Assembly (NCBI RefSeq): GCF_014873855.1
Contig: NZ_JADBEL010000016.1
Span: 31,576-95,575, forward strand
Source of the DNA: Sporosarcina limicola
GTDB taxonomy: Bacteria > Bacillota > Bacilli > Bacillales_A > Planococcaceae
Direction: 5' to 3'
Length of the DNA stretch: 64,000 nucleotides
In this document: one piece after another, positions 43,069-51,790 of the stretch
How positions within the stretch are numbered: position 1 is the stretch's first letter
Layout: the number at the start of each line of letters is the position of its first letter
Position numbers and translations under genes: made by a program
Notes under the pieces: generated by a model
The model's input: only the letters and a program-made list of their open reading frames with translations
The model's database searches: none
What the model was told of the DNA's origin: nothing

Positions 43069-44537
43069 TTTATCCACCCTTTCGCTTTCTTATATTCGCG
43101 AATCGCCCGCACCGTGCAGTCGTAGACACCATGTCCGATTAGTTTTCCAAGTGGTGTGATTGGACCTGCGTACGGGAGATGTTCGCCCTGTTGTGTTGCG
43201 GCGACGAGTAGACTATCCGTCGATGTTCCCGTTGCAATTGTACCCGTGAGTGGGTCTTTCACCTCTTCAGTCTGGAGTGCCTTGGTTTTCGCTTCCGTTG
43301 CTGTGATCATCGCTTGGATGAAGGCTTCGTCAGGTAATTCGCCATTGACGATGACCCATGTATTAATGGTGCCGATACGCTGCTCGCGGTCACGAGTAAG
43401 CGCTTCCGATACATCGACTGCATTGCCAATTCCAGCAGTTACGGCAATCAGAACTGTACCGAATTCGCCGTTATATTCACCGATTTCCACGTGTTCCGTT
43501 GCGACCGCCGTCATCATACCTACTGTATCCGCTCCGCTGAACCCTTGCTGTTCGAGATAGGATGCCATTTCTACTTTGACATCGTCGCAATTATAATTGA
43601 GGTCGACATGTCGGTTGATAAACGTTCGGTACCAGCCCAGCCCAGGGTTATGAACAGCGGAGGACAGCGTTTTGAGCGGACCACCCGCATGCAAAACAAC
43701 ATACTCGGAGGACGTGGTAAAATCCTCCCTATTAACGGTGAATGACAACTTTTCCTGCTTCATATCGGGTAATAACGTGATTTGTGGCTTTGGTAATTCA
43801 GGATGGGGTTGCGTCCTGACACGCGCTTTGTAGACGCTTTGAATTGATGCTTCTATAATGACATCCTGTGGAAACCCAATTTTCGCAATCCGTCCTTCGT
43901 CCATCAGAAGTAACCTGTCGCAATACATGGCGGCCAAATTGATATCGTGGAAAACGGAAATGACCGTCAGCCCTTTATCGACCGCTTGTCTACGGATTGT
44001 GTCGAGTAGTTGTTGCTGATGCGCGATGTCAAGATGGTTCGTCGGTTCATCTAACAATAAAATCGGTGCTTCCTGTGCGAGTGCCTGCGCAACAAAAACG
44101 CGCTGCTGTTCACCGCCTGAAAGCAGGTCGATCAGTGTATCTTTGTAACGCGTGATCGCTGTTAAGGTAAGCGCTTCGGTCACGGCCTGCTCATCTTCAT
44201 CCGACCAGGAGGAGAAAATTCCGGATTGATGTGGATACCTGCCGAGCGAAACCGTTTCTAGGACAGAATGAGAAAATGCATGTGCATGCAGTTGGGGCAA
44301 AACCGCCACTTTTCGTGCGAATTCCTTTTGCGAATAAAGAGATGCATCCTGTCCGTCAATCGTGATTGAACCCCTAATTTTTGGAAGTATACCAGAAATG
44401 ATTTTTATCAACGTCGATTTCCCGCTGCCGTTAGGTCCTAAAATACCGAGTACTTCGCCTTTATGAACATGAAAACTGACGTCCTTAACGACCGGCTCCT
44501 TGCCATAGCCCCCTGTAATGTTCGTTACATCTAACAA
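43065..44537 (-). CDS. BtuD–CbiZ fusion: cobalamin ABC transporter ATPase with adenosylcobinamide amidohydrolase
   Basis: Residues 1–250 are an ABC ATPase: Walker A GPNGSGKST, signature LLSGGEQQRV, Walker B LLLDEPTNHLD and the switch His in SVFHDINLAA. Residues about 290–490 are a CbiZ domain (HNPGLGWYRTFINRHVD, TAVATEHVEI), which removes the aminopropanol arm of cobinamide to give cobyric acid. The same fusion is known in Bacillus (YvrA type). Start chosen at TTG 44537, one base after the btuC stop, behind AGGGGGCGATG; 490 residues. Confidence 0.92.
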   Translation of the reverse strand: MLDVTNITGGYGKEPVVKDVSFHVHKGEVLGILGPNGSGKSTLIKIISGILPKIRGSITIDGQDASLYSQKEFARKVAVLPQLHAHAFSHSVLETVSLGRYPHQSGIFSSWSDEDEQAVTEALTLTAITRYKDTLIDLLSGGEQQRVFVAQALAQEAPILLLDEPTNHLDIAHQQQLLDTIRRQAVDKGLTVISVFHDINLAAMYCDRLLLMDEGRIAKIGFPQDVIIEASIQSVYKARVRTQPHPELPKPQITLLPDMKQEKLSFTVNREDFTTSSEYVVLHAGGPLKTLSSAVHNPGLGWYRTFINRHVDLNYNCDDVKVEMASYLEQQGFSGADTVGMMTAVATEHVEIGEYNGEFGTVLIAVTAGIGNAVDVSEALTRDREQRIGTINTWVIVNGELPDEAFIQAMITATEAKTKALQTEEVKDPLTGTIATGTSTDSLLVAATQQGEHLPYAGPITPLGKLIGHGVYDCTVRAIREYKKAKGWIN

Positions 44538-44538
44538 G

Positions 44539-45534
44539 TTACATCGCCCCCTGTCTTCTTTGTTTATAGAAAATAAATGCGAAAACTGGCGCACCGATAA
44601 AGGCTGTAATGACGCCGACTGGCAATTCTGTTGGCGAAATAATCGTACGCGCAATCAGGTCACAAATAATCAGCAAAGATGCACCATTCATAAAGGATAA
44701 CGTCAATAAATGCCGATGATCTGACCCCCAAAGAAGCCGTGTCATATGTGGAACGACGAGCCCTACAAAGCCGATTGTACCAGAAACGGCGACCGCCGAA
44801 CCTGTCAGGATAGAACCGCCGATTAAAATCATGAATTTCCGCTGTTTGACATTGACCCCCAGATGATGCGCTCGCTCTTCTCCGAATAGCATCGCATTTA
44901 ATTCACGGCGATTAAGCCATAGCATGAAGGAACCGATGATGATAAACGGTAAAATCATCGTAATATAGTTCCACCCACGCATTGACACACTGCCAAGTAG
45001 CCAGCCGATAATTTGCCGCAGTTCTTCTCCGGTGAGCGCAATCATGAGCGACAATACGGACCCGAGAAATGAACCAAAAATGATACCAGTCAAAATGATG
45101 GTCTCCATTTTCATTGTACGGTCAACGAGGCGCGCAAAGCCAAGGACGAAAAACATTGTGAGTGCAGCACCGACCATGCTGAAAACGGGTAGCGTATAGT
45201 TGCCAAGGAACGGGATTGAAATACCGAAAAAGAGTGTCATCACAGCACCAACCGAGGCGCCGGACGACACTCCGAGGGTGTATGGATCAGCAAGTGGATT
45301 TTTCAGCAATCCTTGGAAGGCTGCACCGGCAATCGCAAGTGACGCACCGACCAGTCCCGCAAGTACGACACGCGGCATGCGGATTTTCCAAAGGATGCTT
45401 GTTGCTGTGGCATCCGCTGTTGTATTCCAAAATGTGCTAACCGGTATTTTAACAGTCCCGATCGATACACCAAGCCACACCGCCACGATAAGAGTGGCGA
45501 TGGAGACGATGTAGGCAACGCTTGATTTATTCAC
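44539..45534 (-). CDS. btuC: Cobalamin ABC transporter permease
   Basis: FecCD-type permease of 331 residues with about ten transmembrane helices; AGLVGASLAIAGAAFQGLLK and LADPYTLGVSSGASVGA are family signatures, GFVGLVVPHMTRLLWG near the C-terminus. It overlaps btuF by eight bases and abuts the ATPase gene. Specific for corrinoids by riboswitch control and partners; permeases of this family also take siderophores. Confidence 0.93.
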   Translation of the reverse strand: MNKSSVAYIVSIATLIVAVWLGVSIGTVKIPVSTFWNTTADATATSILWKIRMPRVVLAGLVGASLAIAGAAFQGLLKNPLADPYTLGVSSGASVGAVMTLFFGISIPFLGNYTLPVFSMVGAALTMFFVLGFARLVDRTMKMETIILTGIIFGSFLGSVLSLMIALTGEELRQIIGWLLGSVSMRGWNYITMILPFIIIGSFMLWLNRRELNAMLFGEERAHHLGVNVKQRKFMILIGGSILTGSAVAVSGTIGFVGLVVPHMTRLLWGSDHRHLLTLSFMNGASLLIICDLIARTIISPTELPVGVITAFIGAPVFAFIFYKQRRQGAM

Positions 45535-46489
45535 TAAATGCCTCAGGATAAATTGCTTTCGCTACTTCTTCCAAACCTTGTGCAAGACGTGGACCTGTGC
45601 GGTTCGTCAAGTTTTCATCGACTTGAACAACTGCATCTTCTTTTACAGCTGTGATGGAATCGAAGCCTGCACGTTTTTTAACACTTTCAATAATATCCGG
45701 CACATAGCTGTACATGACAACGATGACATCTGGATTTGCACTGACGATTTTTTCAGGATCAATCTTGACCCAACCTTCTTCAGTGACAATATTATTCGCC
45801 CCAATCATATCGAGGATTTCTTGCATGAACGTCCCTTTACCGGTTGTGTGTATATCAGGTGCATCCTGTATTTCAACGAAAACGGTCTTTTTGTTTTCAA
45901 CTTTCGCTGTTTTTGCTAGTACTTCTGCCACTTTCGCTTTCATGTCAGTGACGATTTTTTCAGCTTGCTCCGTTTTACCTGTTGCTTTACCCATTTCTTC
46001 AATCGTTTTGTAGGTCTCTTCAAAGCTAGCTGCGTTTTTCACGACGAATACTGGGATTCCAGCGTCTCGGATTTGTTGCAGTCCTGCTTCGCCTGCTGGG
46101 AGTGCAGATTCATGTGCGAAAACGATTTCAGGGTTCAAGGAAACAATTTTTTCGACGTTGAATTTCATGCCGCCGATTTTTTCTTTTTCCAATGCTTCCG
46201 CAGGGTAATCATCAAAATCATTGACTCCAATAATTTCGCTTGCAAGACCCAGTTCAAATAGAATTTCCGTATTGCTTGGCATCATTGATACGATGGTTGC
46301 AGGTGCGGTTTCAATCGTAATTTCTTTGCCGACAGCGTCTGTCAGCGTGATTGGGAATGCTGGTGTAACAATTTCGACTTTCGGTGTTTCATCGACTTTC
46401 GGTTTTTCTAACGTCGCAGTTCCGCCACAAGCTGTGAGCAGAAATACCGACAAGATGGCCGTCAGTCCTAATTGCCATAGTTTTTTCAT
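45527..46489 (-). CDS. btuF: Cobalamin-binding lipoprotein
   Basis: Extracellular substrate-binding protein, 320 residues. Signal peptide with lipobox LLTACGG (Cys about 21). Class III binding fold: IVSMMPSNTEILFELGL, IGVNDFDDYP, and GWVKIDPEKIVSANPDVIVV. First gene after the B12 riboswitch; delivers corrinoids to BtuC and the BtuD–CbiZ protein. Confidence 0.93.
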   Translation of the reverse strand: MKKLWQLGLTAILSVFLLTACGGTATLEKPKVDETPKVEIVTPAFPITLTDAVGKEITIETAPATIVSMMPSNTEILFELGLASEIIGVNDFDDYPAEALEKEKIGGMKFNVEKIVSLNPEIVFAHESALPAGEAGLQQIRDAGIPVFVVKNAASFEETYKTIEEMGKATGKTEQAEKIVTDMKAKVAEVLAKTAKVENKKTVFVEIQDAPDIHTTGKGTFMQEILDMIGANNIVTEEGWVKIDPEKIVSANPDVIVVMYSYVPDIIESVKKRAGFDSITAVKEDAVVQVDENLTNRTGPRLAQGLEEVAKAIYPEAFSE

Positions 46490-46620
46490 ATACGTTTCCT
46501 CCTATTTTATCCAAATAAAAATCCTCCGAATCGCTATGAAGGCGTATGTCTTGGAAAAAACCGGGACGAATCCGTTTGCCGATTTTCACCAATCCTATCC
46601 TCGTAGGTTTGCGGGTGATT

Positions 46621-46783
46621 CATAAAGGCAGGTCTCCTGGCTCGTGGTCATTGCTCATCGGCGTCTTCCCGGAAACTCGTTCCAGTGACCTATCGCGACT
46701 TGCTCACACTTACAGTGGCGGGACCGCGCCGGATTTGAACCGGCTTCCCTTTTAACCCCGTCTACTAACGGGGCACCTTTATG
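46621..46783 (-). ncRNA. Cobalamin riboswitch
   Basis: Minus-strand leader of btuF. P1 is CATAAAGG (46776–46783) with CCTTTATG (46621–46628). Inside are the B12-box GCCACTG, AAGCCGGTTCAAATCCGG and the conserved AGCCAGGAGACCTGCC at the 3' end. The following 130 bp before btuF include a GC-rich segment with a TTTTTT tract (about 46551–46575) that may form the terminator, but I could not fold it reliably. Confidence 0.96.
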
Positions 46784-46811
46784 TTTGGTATGTAATTTGT
46801 GTTCATTTTTC

Positions 46812-46839
46812 AGTATACTACAAGTTTTGGGCGTGTCGA
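46812..46839 (-). promoter_or_regulatory. Promoter of the cobalamin operon
   Basis: Minus strand: -35 TCGACA (46834–46839), 16-bp spacer, -10 TATACT (46812–46817), 28 bp before the riboswitch P1 stem. Confidence 0.6.
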
Positions 46840-46860
46840 TAGGGGATGGGATTTGTTAGT

Positions 46861-47198
46861 GGTCGCTTTGAGCGGCGGGATTGGTCGCTTGTTTCCATAA
46901 TCGGTCGCTTGCGTGGCGTAATTGGTCGCTTGTTTTGATAATCGGTCGCTTGTGTGGCGCAATTGGTCGCTTGTTTTGATAATCGGTCGCTTGTGTGGCG
47001 CAATTGGTCGCTTGTTTCCATAATCGGTCGCTTGCGTGGCGCAATTGGTCGCTTGTTTCCATAATCGGTCGCTTGCGTGGCGTAATTGGTCGCTTGTTTT
47101 GATAATCGGTCGCTTGTGTGGCGCAATTGGTCGCTTGTTTTGATAATCGGTCGCTTGTGTGGCGCAATTGGTCGCTTGAGCGACGTAATCAGTCGTTT
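46861..47198. repeat. Array F: seventeen GGTCGCTT units alternating 20/21 bp
   Basis: GGTCGCTT at 46861, 46883, 46903, 46924, 46944, 46965, 46985, 47006, 47026, 47047, 47067, 47088, 47108, 47129, 47149, 47170, and a variant (AGTCGTTT) at 47191. From the second unit to the sixteenth, 20 and 21 alternate without exception. Spacers alternate between TGTTT(T/C)-type and TG(C/T)GTGGCG-type, a 41-bp unit. It lies between the cobalamin promoter and the duplicated argS end. Confidence 0.96.
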
Positions 47199-47204
47199 GA
47201 TTCC

Positions 47205-47440
47205 GCACACAAAAAACCGCCACACGTGATGTGCGACGGTACAATTAAATCAAATTACATTTTTTCTGGTGCAGAAACACCAACAAGTTTCAGGGCGTTG
47301 GCAATGGTTGTGCGGTTCGCTGTGATTAGTGCGAGTCGTGCTTCCGATAACTTTGGATTTGATGGATCCAATACTTTTTCTGCGTTGTAAAAACTGTGGA
47401 ATGTTGCAGCGAGTTCTTGGATATAGGTTGTGACGCGATG
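47205..47440 (-). pseudogene. Duplicated 3' end of argS with its terminator
   Basis: 236 bp repeat 49469–49705 in direct orientation with one base substitution and one A fewer in a homopolymer. It covers the last ~60 codons of argS and its terminator. At 47441 the match stops abruptly. The copy has no start and cannot be functional. It marks the left end of an inserted 2-kb islet. Confidence 0.95.
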
Positions 47441-47705
47441 TCTTCACTAGCTTTGTAGCCCACCCAACAGGTCAATTGACAGTTGCCTAAATAAAGAGCA
47501 AAACACTTCATTCTTTGGTGTAGTAAGATTAACGAAAAATCACTACCACATTCATGGTCCTGTTTGCGGTGTTCTTGTTTCACTAACGCCCTTGATCTCC
47601 TATTGAAAAATATTAAAAGGGATAAGATGATGAAATGAAATTAAAATAACGTTCTTTTTCAATTAATTGAGAGAGAATTCATAAAATCAATCACGATTTT
47701 TCAGC

Positions 47706-49187
47706 TTATGCATCCAAAGTATTTTTCTTTACTATTAGTGTTACTTTACCTAATTTAACGACTCCCACAATTAAAAGAATCAAAGGTATTAAAAATAATA
47801 GATGCCCTATTCCTGGAGCAAATAATGTTACCGTAGACAAAGGGCCAAATAATTTAGTGAATCCAATTAAAATAATCAATGGCAGTAGCCAGTTAAATAT
47901 TACTATAGACAACCCATTTAGATTCCTACGGAATGTTGTTACTTTACGATTTTCAGGTTTAAAAATTCTGTAAGCTGACCAAACAATTAAAGCAACGATT
48001 GCCAGTAAAATCAAATCAATAATTACATATTTCATAAATGGATTGCTATCAGATATAGAAGGTTCTTCATTATGTACCAGATTGTTTATCCCACTTGTGA
48101 TGGCATCATATTCATTAAGATTGAAATAATCCATTGAATTGATCTGCAGGCTGATGCCATACTCCCCATCTAACACAACTTTTGAGTATGTGTTTTCTGT
48201 CCATCCATTATGGTAGATTCCTTCATTATTCACTTCCCATCCCATCGCATAGTAGGTATCATTCCCCATGAATGATGATGGATGATGCATTGTGTTCACG
48301 GCATTCGCTGATAAAATACTTTTTCCTTTGAATTCTCCCTGATTCAACTGTGCGATCATATAATTTGCCATATCTTCCGCACTGGAAATAAGGTAACCTG
48401 AAGAAACAGTTCCTTCATGGATTAATTGCTTTGTCGGCATCTTTACTCCAAATACAGTTTGATATCCGGCAGCAATTGTATTGTTTATATCATCATTTGG
48501 GTCAGCATAACTATTGTTCATTTCAAGCGGTTTGAATATGAATTCATTAATATACTCTTTATACGATTTATTCGTAACTTCCTCGATGACTAAACCTAAA
48601 ATGTTATAATTTAAATTCGAGTATTGATTTTGATCACCCACAGGGTATGTCAATTCTGTATTTGACAAGCTTTGAATATGTTCTTTTAATGTTTTATCCC
48701 CTTGTGATATAGATACTTGACCATCATTTGTAGAAAGACCACTTGTATGATTCAGTAAATGTAGAATGGTGATTTTTTTAGATGCCTCTTCATCTGCAAT
48801 TTGAAACCAAGGTATGTAGGATTGCACTTGTTCTTCTAGATTGATTTTTCCTTGTCCCACTAACTGCATAATGGCAAGAGCTGTGAACGATTTAGTAGTC
48901 GACCCAAGAACAACTGGCGTTTGCGATGTCATTTCTGTCCCATCTGGGTTCGAAACACCATATCCTTGCAAGTATTCCACTTGATCTCCCTTTACGATGG
49001 CCAATGAAGCACCAGGAATGTTCAGTCTCTCTATCTCCTTTGTCATAAACTCATCAATAGTAGAAATATCCAGATTACCATTTGTAGACTCATTATCGTT
49101 TGCAAATACAACTCCGTTAACACTTCTCATTAGCATTAGTATGACGATTAAAATTATTTTACCGATTATAAATTGTTTTTTTTGCAT
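47706..49187 (-). CDS. Beta-lactamase-family serine hydrolase with membrane anchor
   Basis: 493 residues, class C beta-lactamase/penicillin-binding fold (PF00144 type). N-terminal signal or anchor (about 7–28); nucleophile motif STTK in VLGSTTKSFTALAIMQ, Tyr motif YSN in QYSNLNYNILGLV, and HNG in YHNGWTENTY. The C-terminal ~100 residues have about three transmembrane helices. Such proteins include peptidases and esterases; activity cannot be assigned. It is the only gene of the argS islet, more AT-rich than its neighbours, suggesting transfer. Confidence 0.85.
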   Translation of the reverse strand: MQKKQFIIGKIILIVILMLMRSVNGVVFANDNESTNGNLDISTIDEFMTKEIERLNIPGASLAIVKGDQVEYLQGYGVSNPDGTEMTSQTPVVLGSTTKSFTALAIMQLVGQGKINLEEQVQSYIPWFQIADEEASKKITILHLLNHTSGLSTNDGQVSISQGDKTLKEHIQSLSNTELTYPVGDQNQYSNLNYNILGLVIEEVTNKSYKEYINEFIFKPLEMNNSYADPNDDINNTIAAGYQTVFGVKMPTKQLIHEGTVSSGYLISSAEDMANYMIAQLNQGEFKGKSILSANAVNTMHHPSSFMGNDTYYAMGWEVNNEGIYHNGWTENTYSKVVLDGEYGISLQINSMDYFNLNEYDAITSGINNLVHNEEPSISDSNPFMKYVIIDLILLAIVALIVWSAYRIFKPENRKVTTFRRNLNGLSIVIFNWLLPLIILIGFTKLFGPLSTVTLFAPGIGHLLFLIPLILLIVGVVKLGKVTLIVKKNTLDA

Positions 49188-49474
49188 AATCTCATTTTCC
49201 TTTAACTGTGAATTTTATTATTTGACTTTGTTATCTAGTACATAAAACATTGTGTAAATACTGTTAGTCATTTTAGTTATTAGCACCTTCCTAATTTAAA
49301 TAACTTTCCAACTATAGTATATACGTGACTAATATAGAAAAGGTTTCGAAATAACAATCCACCTTCAGTGTAAAAATGTTTTTTGTGAAATTATTTCCAA
49401 TATGCGGATTTACTTCCGCCACTACGGCATGTTATGGACTTACACCCGTTAGAGAAGAGCGCTGTCAAGCACAC

Positions 49475-49505
49475 AAAAAAACCGCCACACGTGATGTGCG
49501 ACGGT
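49475..49505 (-). terminator. argS terminator
   Basis: Minus strand ACCGTCGCACA … TGTGGCGGT followed by seven T's, 15 bp after the argS stop. The same hairpin is copied in the left repeat at 47211–47240. Confidence 0.85.
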
Positions 49506-49519
49506 ACAATTAAATCAAA

Positions 49520-51187
49520 TTACATTTTTTCTGGTGCAGAAACACCAACAAGTTTCAGGGCGTTGGCAATGGTTGTGCGGGTCGCTGTGATTAGTGCGAG
49601 TCGTGCTTCCGATAACTTTGGATTTGATGGATCCAATACTTTTTCTGCGTTGTAAAAACTGTGGAATGTTGCAGCGAGTTCTTGGATATAGGTTGTGACG
49701 CGATGCGGGACGCGCATTCTTGCTGCATCGCTAATCACTTGCGGGAAGTCTCCGATTTTCTTCTGCAATTCCAATTCTTTCTCTGCTTGCAATAAAGAGA
49801 TGTTGTCCACGGACGCCGATAAGTTGGATTCGTCGGCTTGTCGCAAGATTGAAGAGATACGTGCATGCGCATACTGTGCATAATACACCGGGTTTTCATT
49901 GGACTGCGAGATGGCTAAATCTAAATCGAAGTCCATTTGAGAATCGCCGGAACGCATTGCGAAGAAGTATCGGACTGCATCCAACCCAACGTCTTCAACA
50001 AGTTCGCGCAATGTCACTGCTTTGCCTGTCCGTTTACTCATCTTGAATTTTTCGCCGTCTTTATACAATTGCACCATTTGGGCTACACTTACTTCAAGCG
50101 TATCGTTGCCGTAACCAAGTGCTTCAATTGCCGCTTTCATTCGCGGAATATAGCCGTGGTGGTCTGCGCCCCAAATGTTGATAAGCTTATCGAAACCACG
50201 ATACAACTTATCTTCATGGTAAGCGATATCTGGCGTCAAATACGTGTAGGTACCGTCATTTTTAATGAGCACACGGTCTTTGTCATCGCCAAATGTCGTT
50301 GAACGGAACCAAGTAGCACCATCCTCTTCAAAGACATGGCCATTTGCACGTAATTTATCGAGTGCTATGTCGATTTTACCGTTTTCATACAGCGATGTTT
50401 CCGAGAACCAATTGTCGAATGACACACGGAAATCTGTGAGGTCTTTCTTTAATTTATCCAACTCATAGTGAAGCCCGTATTCACGGAAAAATGCATAACG
50501 TTCTTCGTCCGAAACATTGATATATTTATCGCCGAATTCCTCTGCAAGCTGTTTTCCGAGCGCAATGACGTCGGGTCCTTGATAGCCGTCTTCAGGCATT
50601 TCTTTGTCCAAACCAAGTGCTTGAAAATAGCGTGCTTCAACGGATTGTGCGAGGTTATGTACTTGATTTCCCGCGTCGTTAATATAATATTCACGTGCGA
50701 CATTATAACCTGCAAAGTCAAGTACGTTACATAGCGAGTCACCTAGGGATGCCCCACGTGCATGCCCTAAATGGAGATCACCTGTTGGGTTCGCTGAGAC
50801 GAATTCGACTTGAATTTTCTCATTCGCACCAAAAGTTGAACGGCCATAATTTTCACCTTGTTCAAGAACCATTTTCACGACGTCGCCTAGATAATCGTTT
50901 TTCAGTTTTATGTTCATAAAACCTGGACCTGCAATTTCAATTGACTCGATCGATGTTGCCGACGTGTCCAATTTCTCAAGAATCGCTTCTGCAATAGCGC
51001 GCGGTGGCTTTTTCGCCAATTTCGTTAGCTGCATAGCAATGTTTGTTGCATAGTCACCGTTCTCCTTACTTTTCGGTGATTCTAGCATAATGTCCGGCAT
51101 GTCCGTAGCTTCTGCAAGTCCTGCTTGAATCACTGCTTCACGCAATGCTGATTTGACCTCGTTTTGAATCTTTTCTACCGCGTTCAT
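49520..51187 (-). CDS. argS: Arginyl-tRNA synthetase
   Basis: Class I aminoacyl-tRNA synthetase of 555 residues. HIGH-type motif in [22 protein letters not shown]-type in [15 protein letters not shown]-terminal anticodon-binding DALR domain ([14 protein letters not shown] onward). Intact despite the neighbouring insertion that duplicated its 3' end. Overlaps ywiB by four bases. Confidence 0.98.
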   Translation of the reverse strand: MNAVEKIQNEVKSALREAVIQAGLAEATDMPDIMLESPKSKENGDYATNIAMQLTKLAKKPPRAIAEAILEKLDTSATSIESIEIAGPGFMNIKLKNDYLGDVVKMVLEQGENYGRSTFGANEKIQVEFVSANPTGDLHLGHARGASLGDSLCNVLDFAGYNVAREYYINDAGNQVHNLAQSVEARYFQALGLDKEMPEDGYQGPDVIALGKQLAEEFGDKYINVSDEERYAFFREYGLHYELDKLKKDLTDFRVSFDNWFSETSLYENGKIDIALDKLRANGHVFEEDGATWFRSTTFGDDKDRVLIKNDGTYTYLTPDIAYHEDKLYRGFDKLINIWGADHHGYIPRMKAAIEALGYGNDTLEVSVAQMVQLYKDGEKFKMSKRTGKAVTLRELVEDVGLDAVRYFFAMRSGDSQMDFDLDLAISQSNENPVYYAQYAHARISSILRQADESNLSASVDNISLLQAEKELELQKKIGDFPQVISDAARMRVPHRVTTYIQELAATFHSFYNAEKVLDPSNPKLSEARLALITATRTTIANALKLVGVSAPEKM

Positions 51188-51630
51188 AATGTTCCCTCCC
51201 TGTATGTAATTGTCAATTTGTATGTTCCGAGTGGCGATCCGTCCGCATGCAATCCGTAGTGCACCTTGAATTCCCCACCCGTGCCACCTTGTTCTTCTTT
51301 GTGCTCGAGCCGATGTGTTTTGACAATTAAATTGAATGACGCTGGTCCGTTGCCATATGATCCCGCCCGGTCCTCCGCTGCGACAACGAACGGCAATCGC
51401 ATGTTGACTGCACCTTTTCGCATGATAAGTGCATCTTCCGCGTCGAGCTTGACAGTCGTTCGTATCAAGTTGCCACTTTGCTGTTCTTCATATCTCAAAT
51501 AGGATTTGCCCTTTTTTTCGATGAGCTGTCCTAGTAGTTTCAACTCATGTACTTCCTCATCTTGCCCGGGATGCTGGATTGACGAATGGAGCCGGATGTT
51601 TACTTTTCTTTCACTATCCTGCGATTCCAT
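51184..51630 (-). CDS. ywiB: DUF1934 family protein YwiB
   Basis: Small conserved Firmicutes protein with a lipocalin-like beta-barrel, unknown function. 148 residues; [20 protein letters not shown] and [17 protein letters not shown] are typical. Directly upstream of and overlapping argS, as in B. subtilis. ATG 51630 after AAAAGGGCGG. Confidence 0.87.
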   Translation of the reverse strand: MESQDSERKVNIRLHSSIQHPGQDEEVHELKLLGQLIEKKGKSYLRYEEQQSGNLIRTTVKLDAEDALIMRKGAVNMRLPFVVAAEDRAGSYGNGPASFNLIVKTHRLEHKEEQGGTGGEFKVHYGLHADGSPLGTYKLTITYREGTL

Positions 51631-51790
51631 ACGCTCACCGCCCTTTTCTTGAATATATCTTCTTAGTATACCTTTTTTCGTGCATACATTTCAATCTATC
51701 TCAGGAAGTAGATGTTTTTATTGTCGTTCCGTTTAATCTCATTCCATCCATCACATACTGAAGGCATCGAAACGGACGGGACGGGATCGT

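Larger units (their letters stand above)
47205..49468. mobile_element. Genomic islet flanked by argS 3'-end direct repeats
   Basis: One 236-bp copy of the argS end, about 2,030 bp of foreign-looking AT-rich sequence with one serine hydrolase gene, then intact argS ending in the second copy. The arrangement is what a single-crossover integration of a circle carrying the argS 3' end would leave, or an integration that rebuilds the gene end. No integrase is inside; 47441–47705 holds no recognised gene. Confidence 0.7.

Noticed and set aside
42109..43077. Start of cbiB at GTG 43077
   Set aside because: That GTG is part of the AAAGGGTGG ribosome binding site for the TTG at 43068, which overlaps the upstream stop.
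46810..47244. Long overlapping minus-strand reading frames across array F (up to 144 codons in three frames)
   Set aside because: They are translations of the tandem repeat; all three frames stay open because the repeat lacks stops, and the 20/21 spacing makes no sense for a coding repeat.
47326..47583. 85-codon minus-strand frame spanning the left argS repeat junction
   Set aside because: It crosses the junction of two unrelated sequences and has no ribosome binding site; no family recognised.
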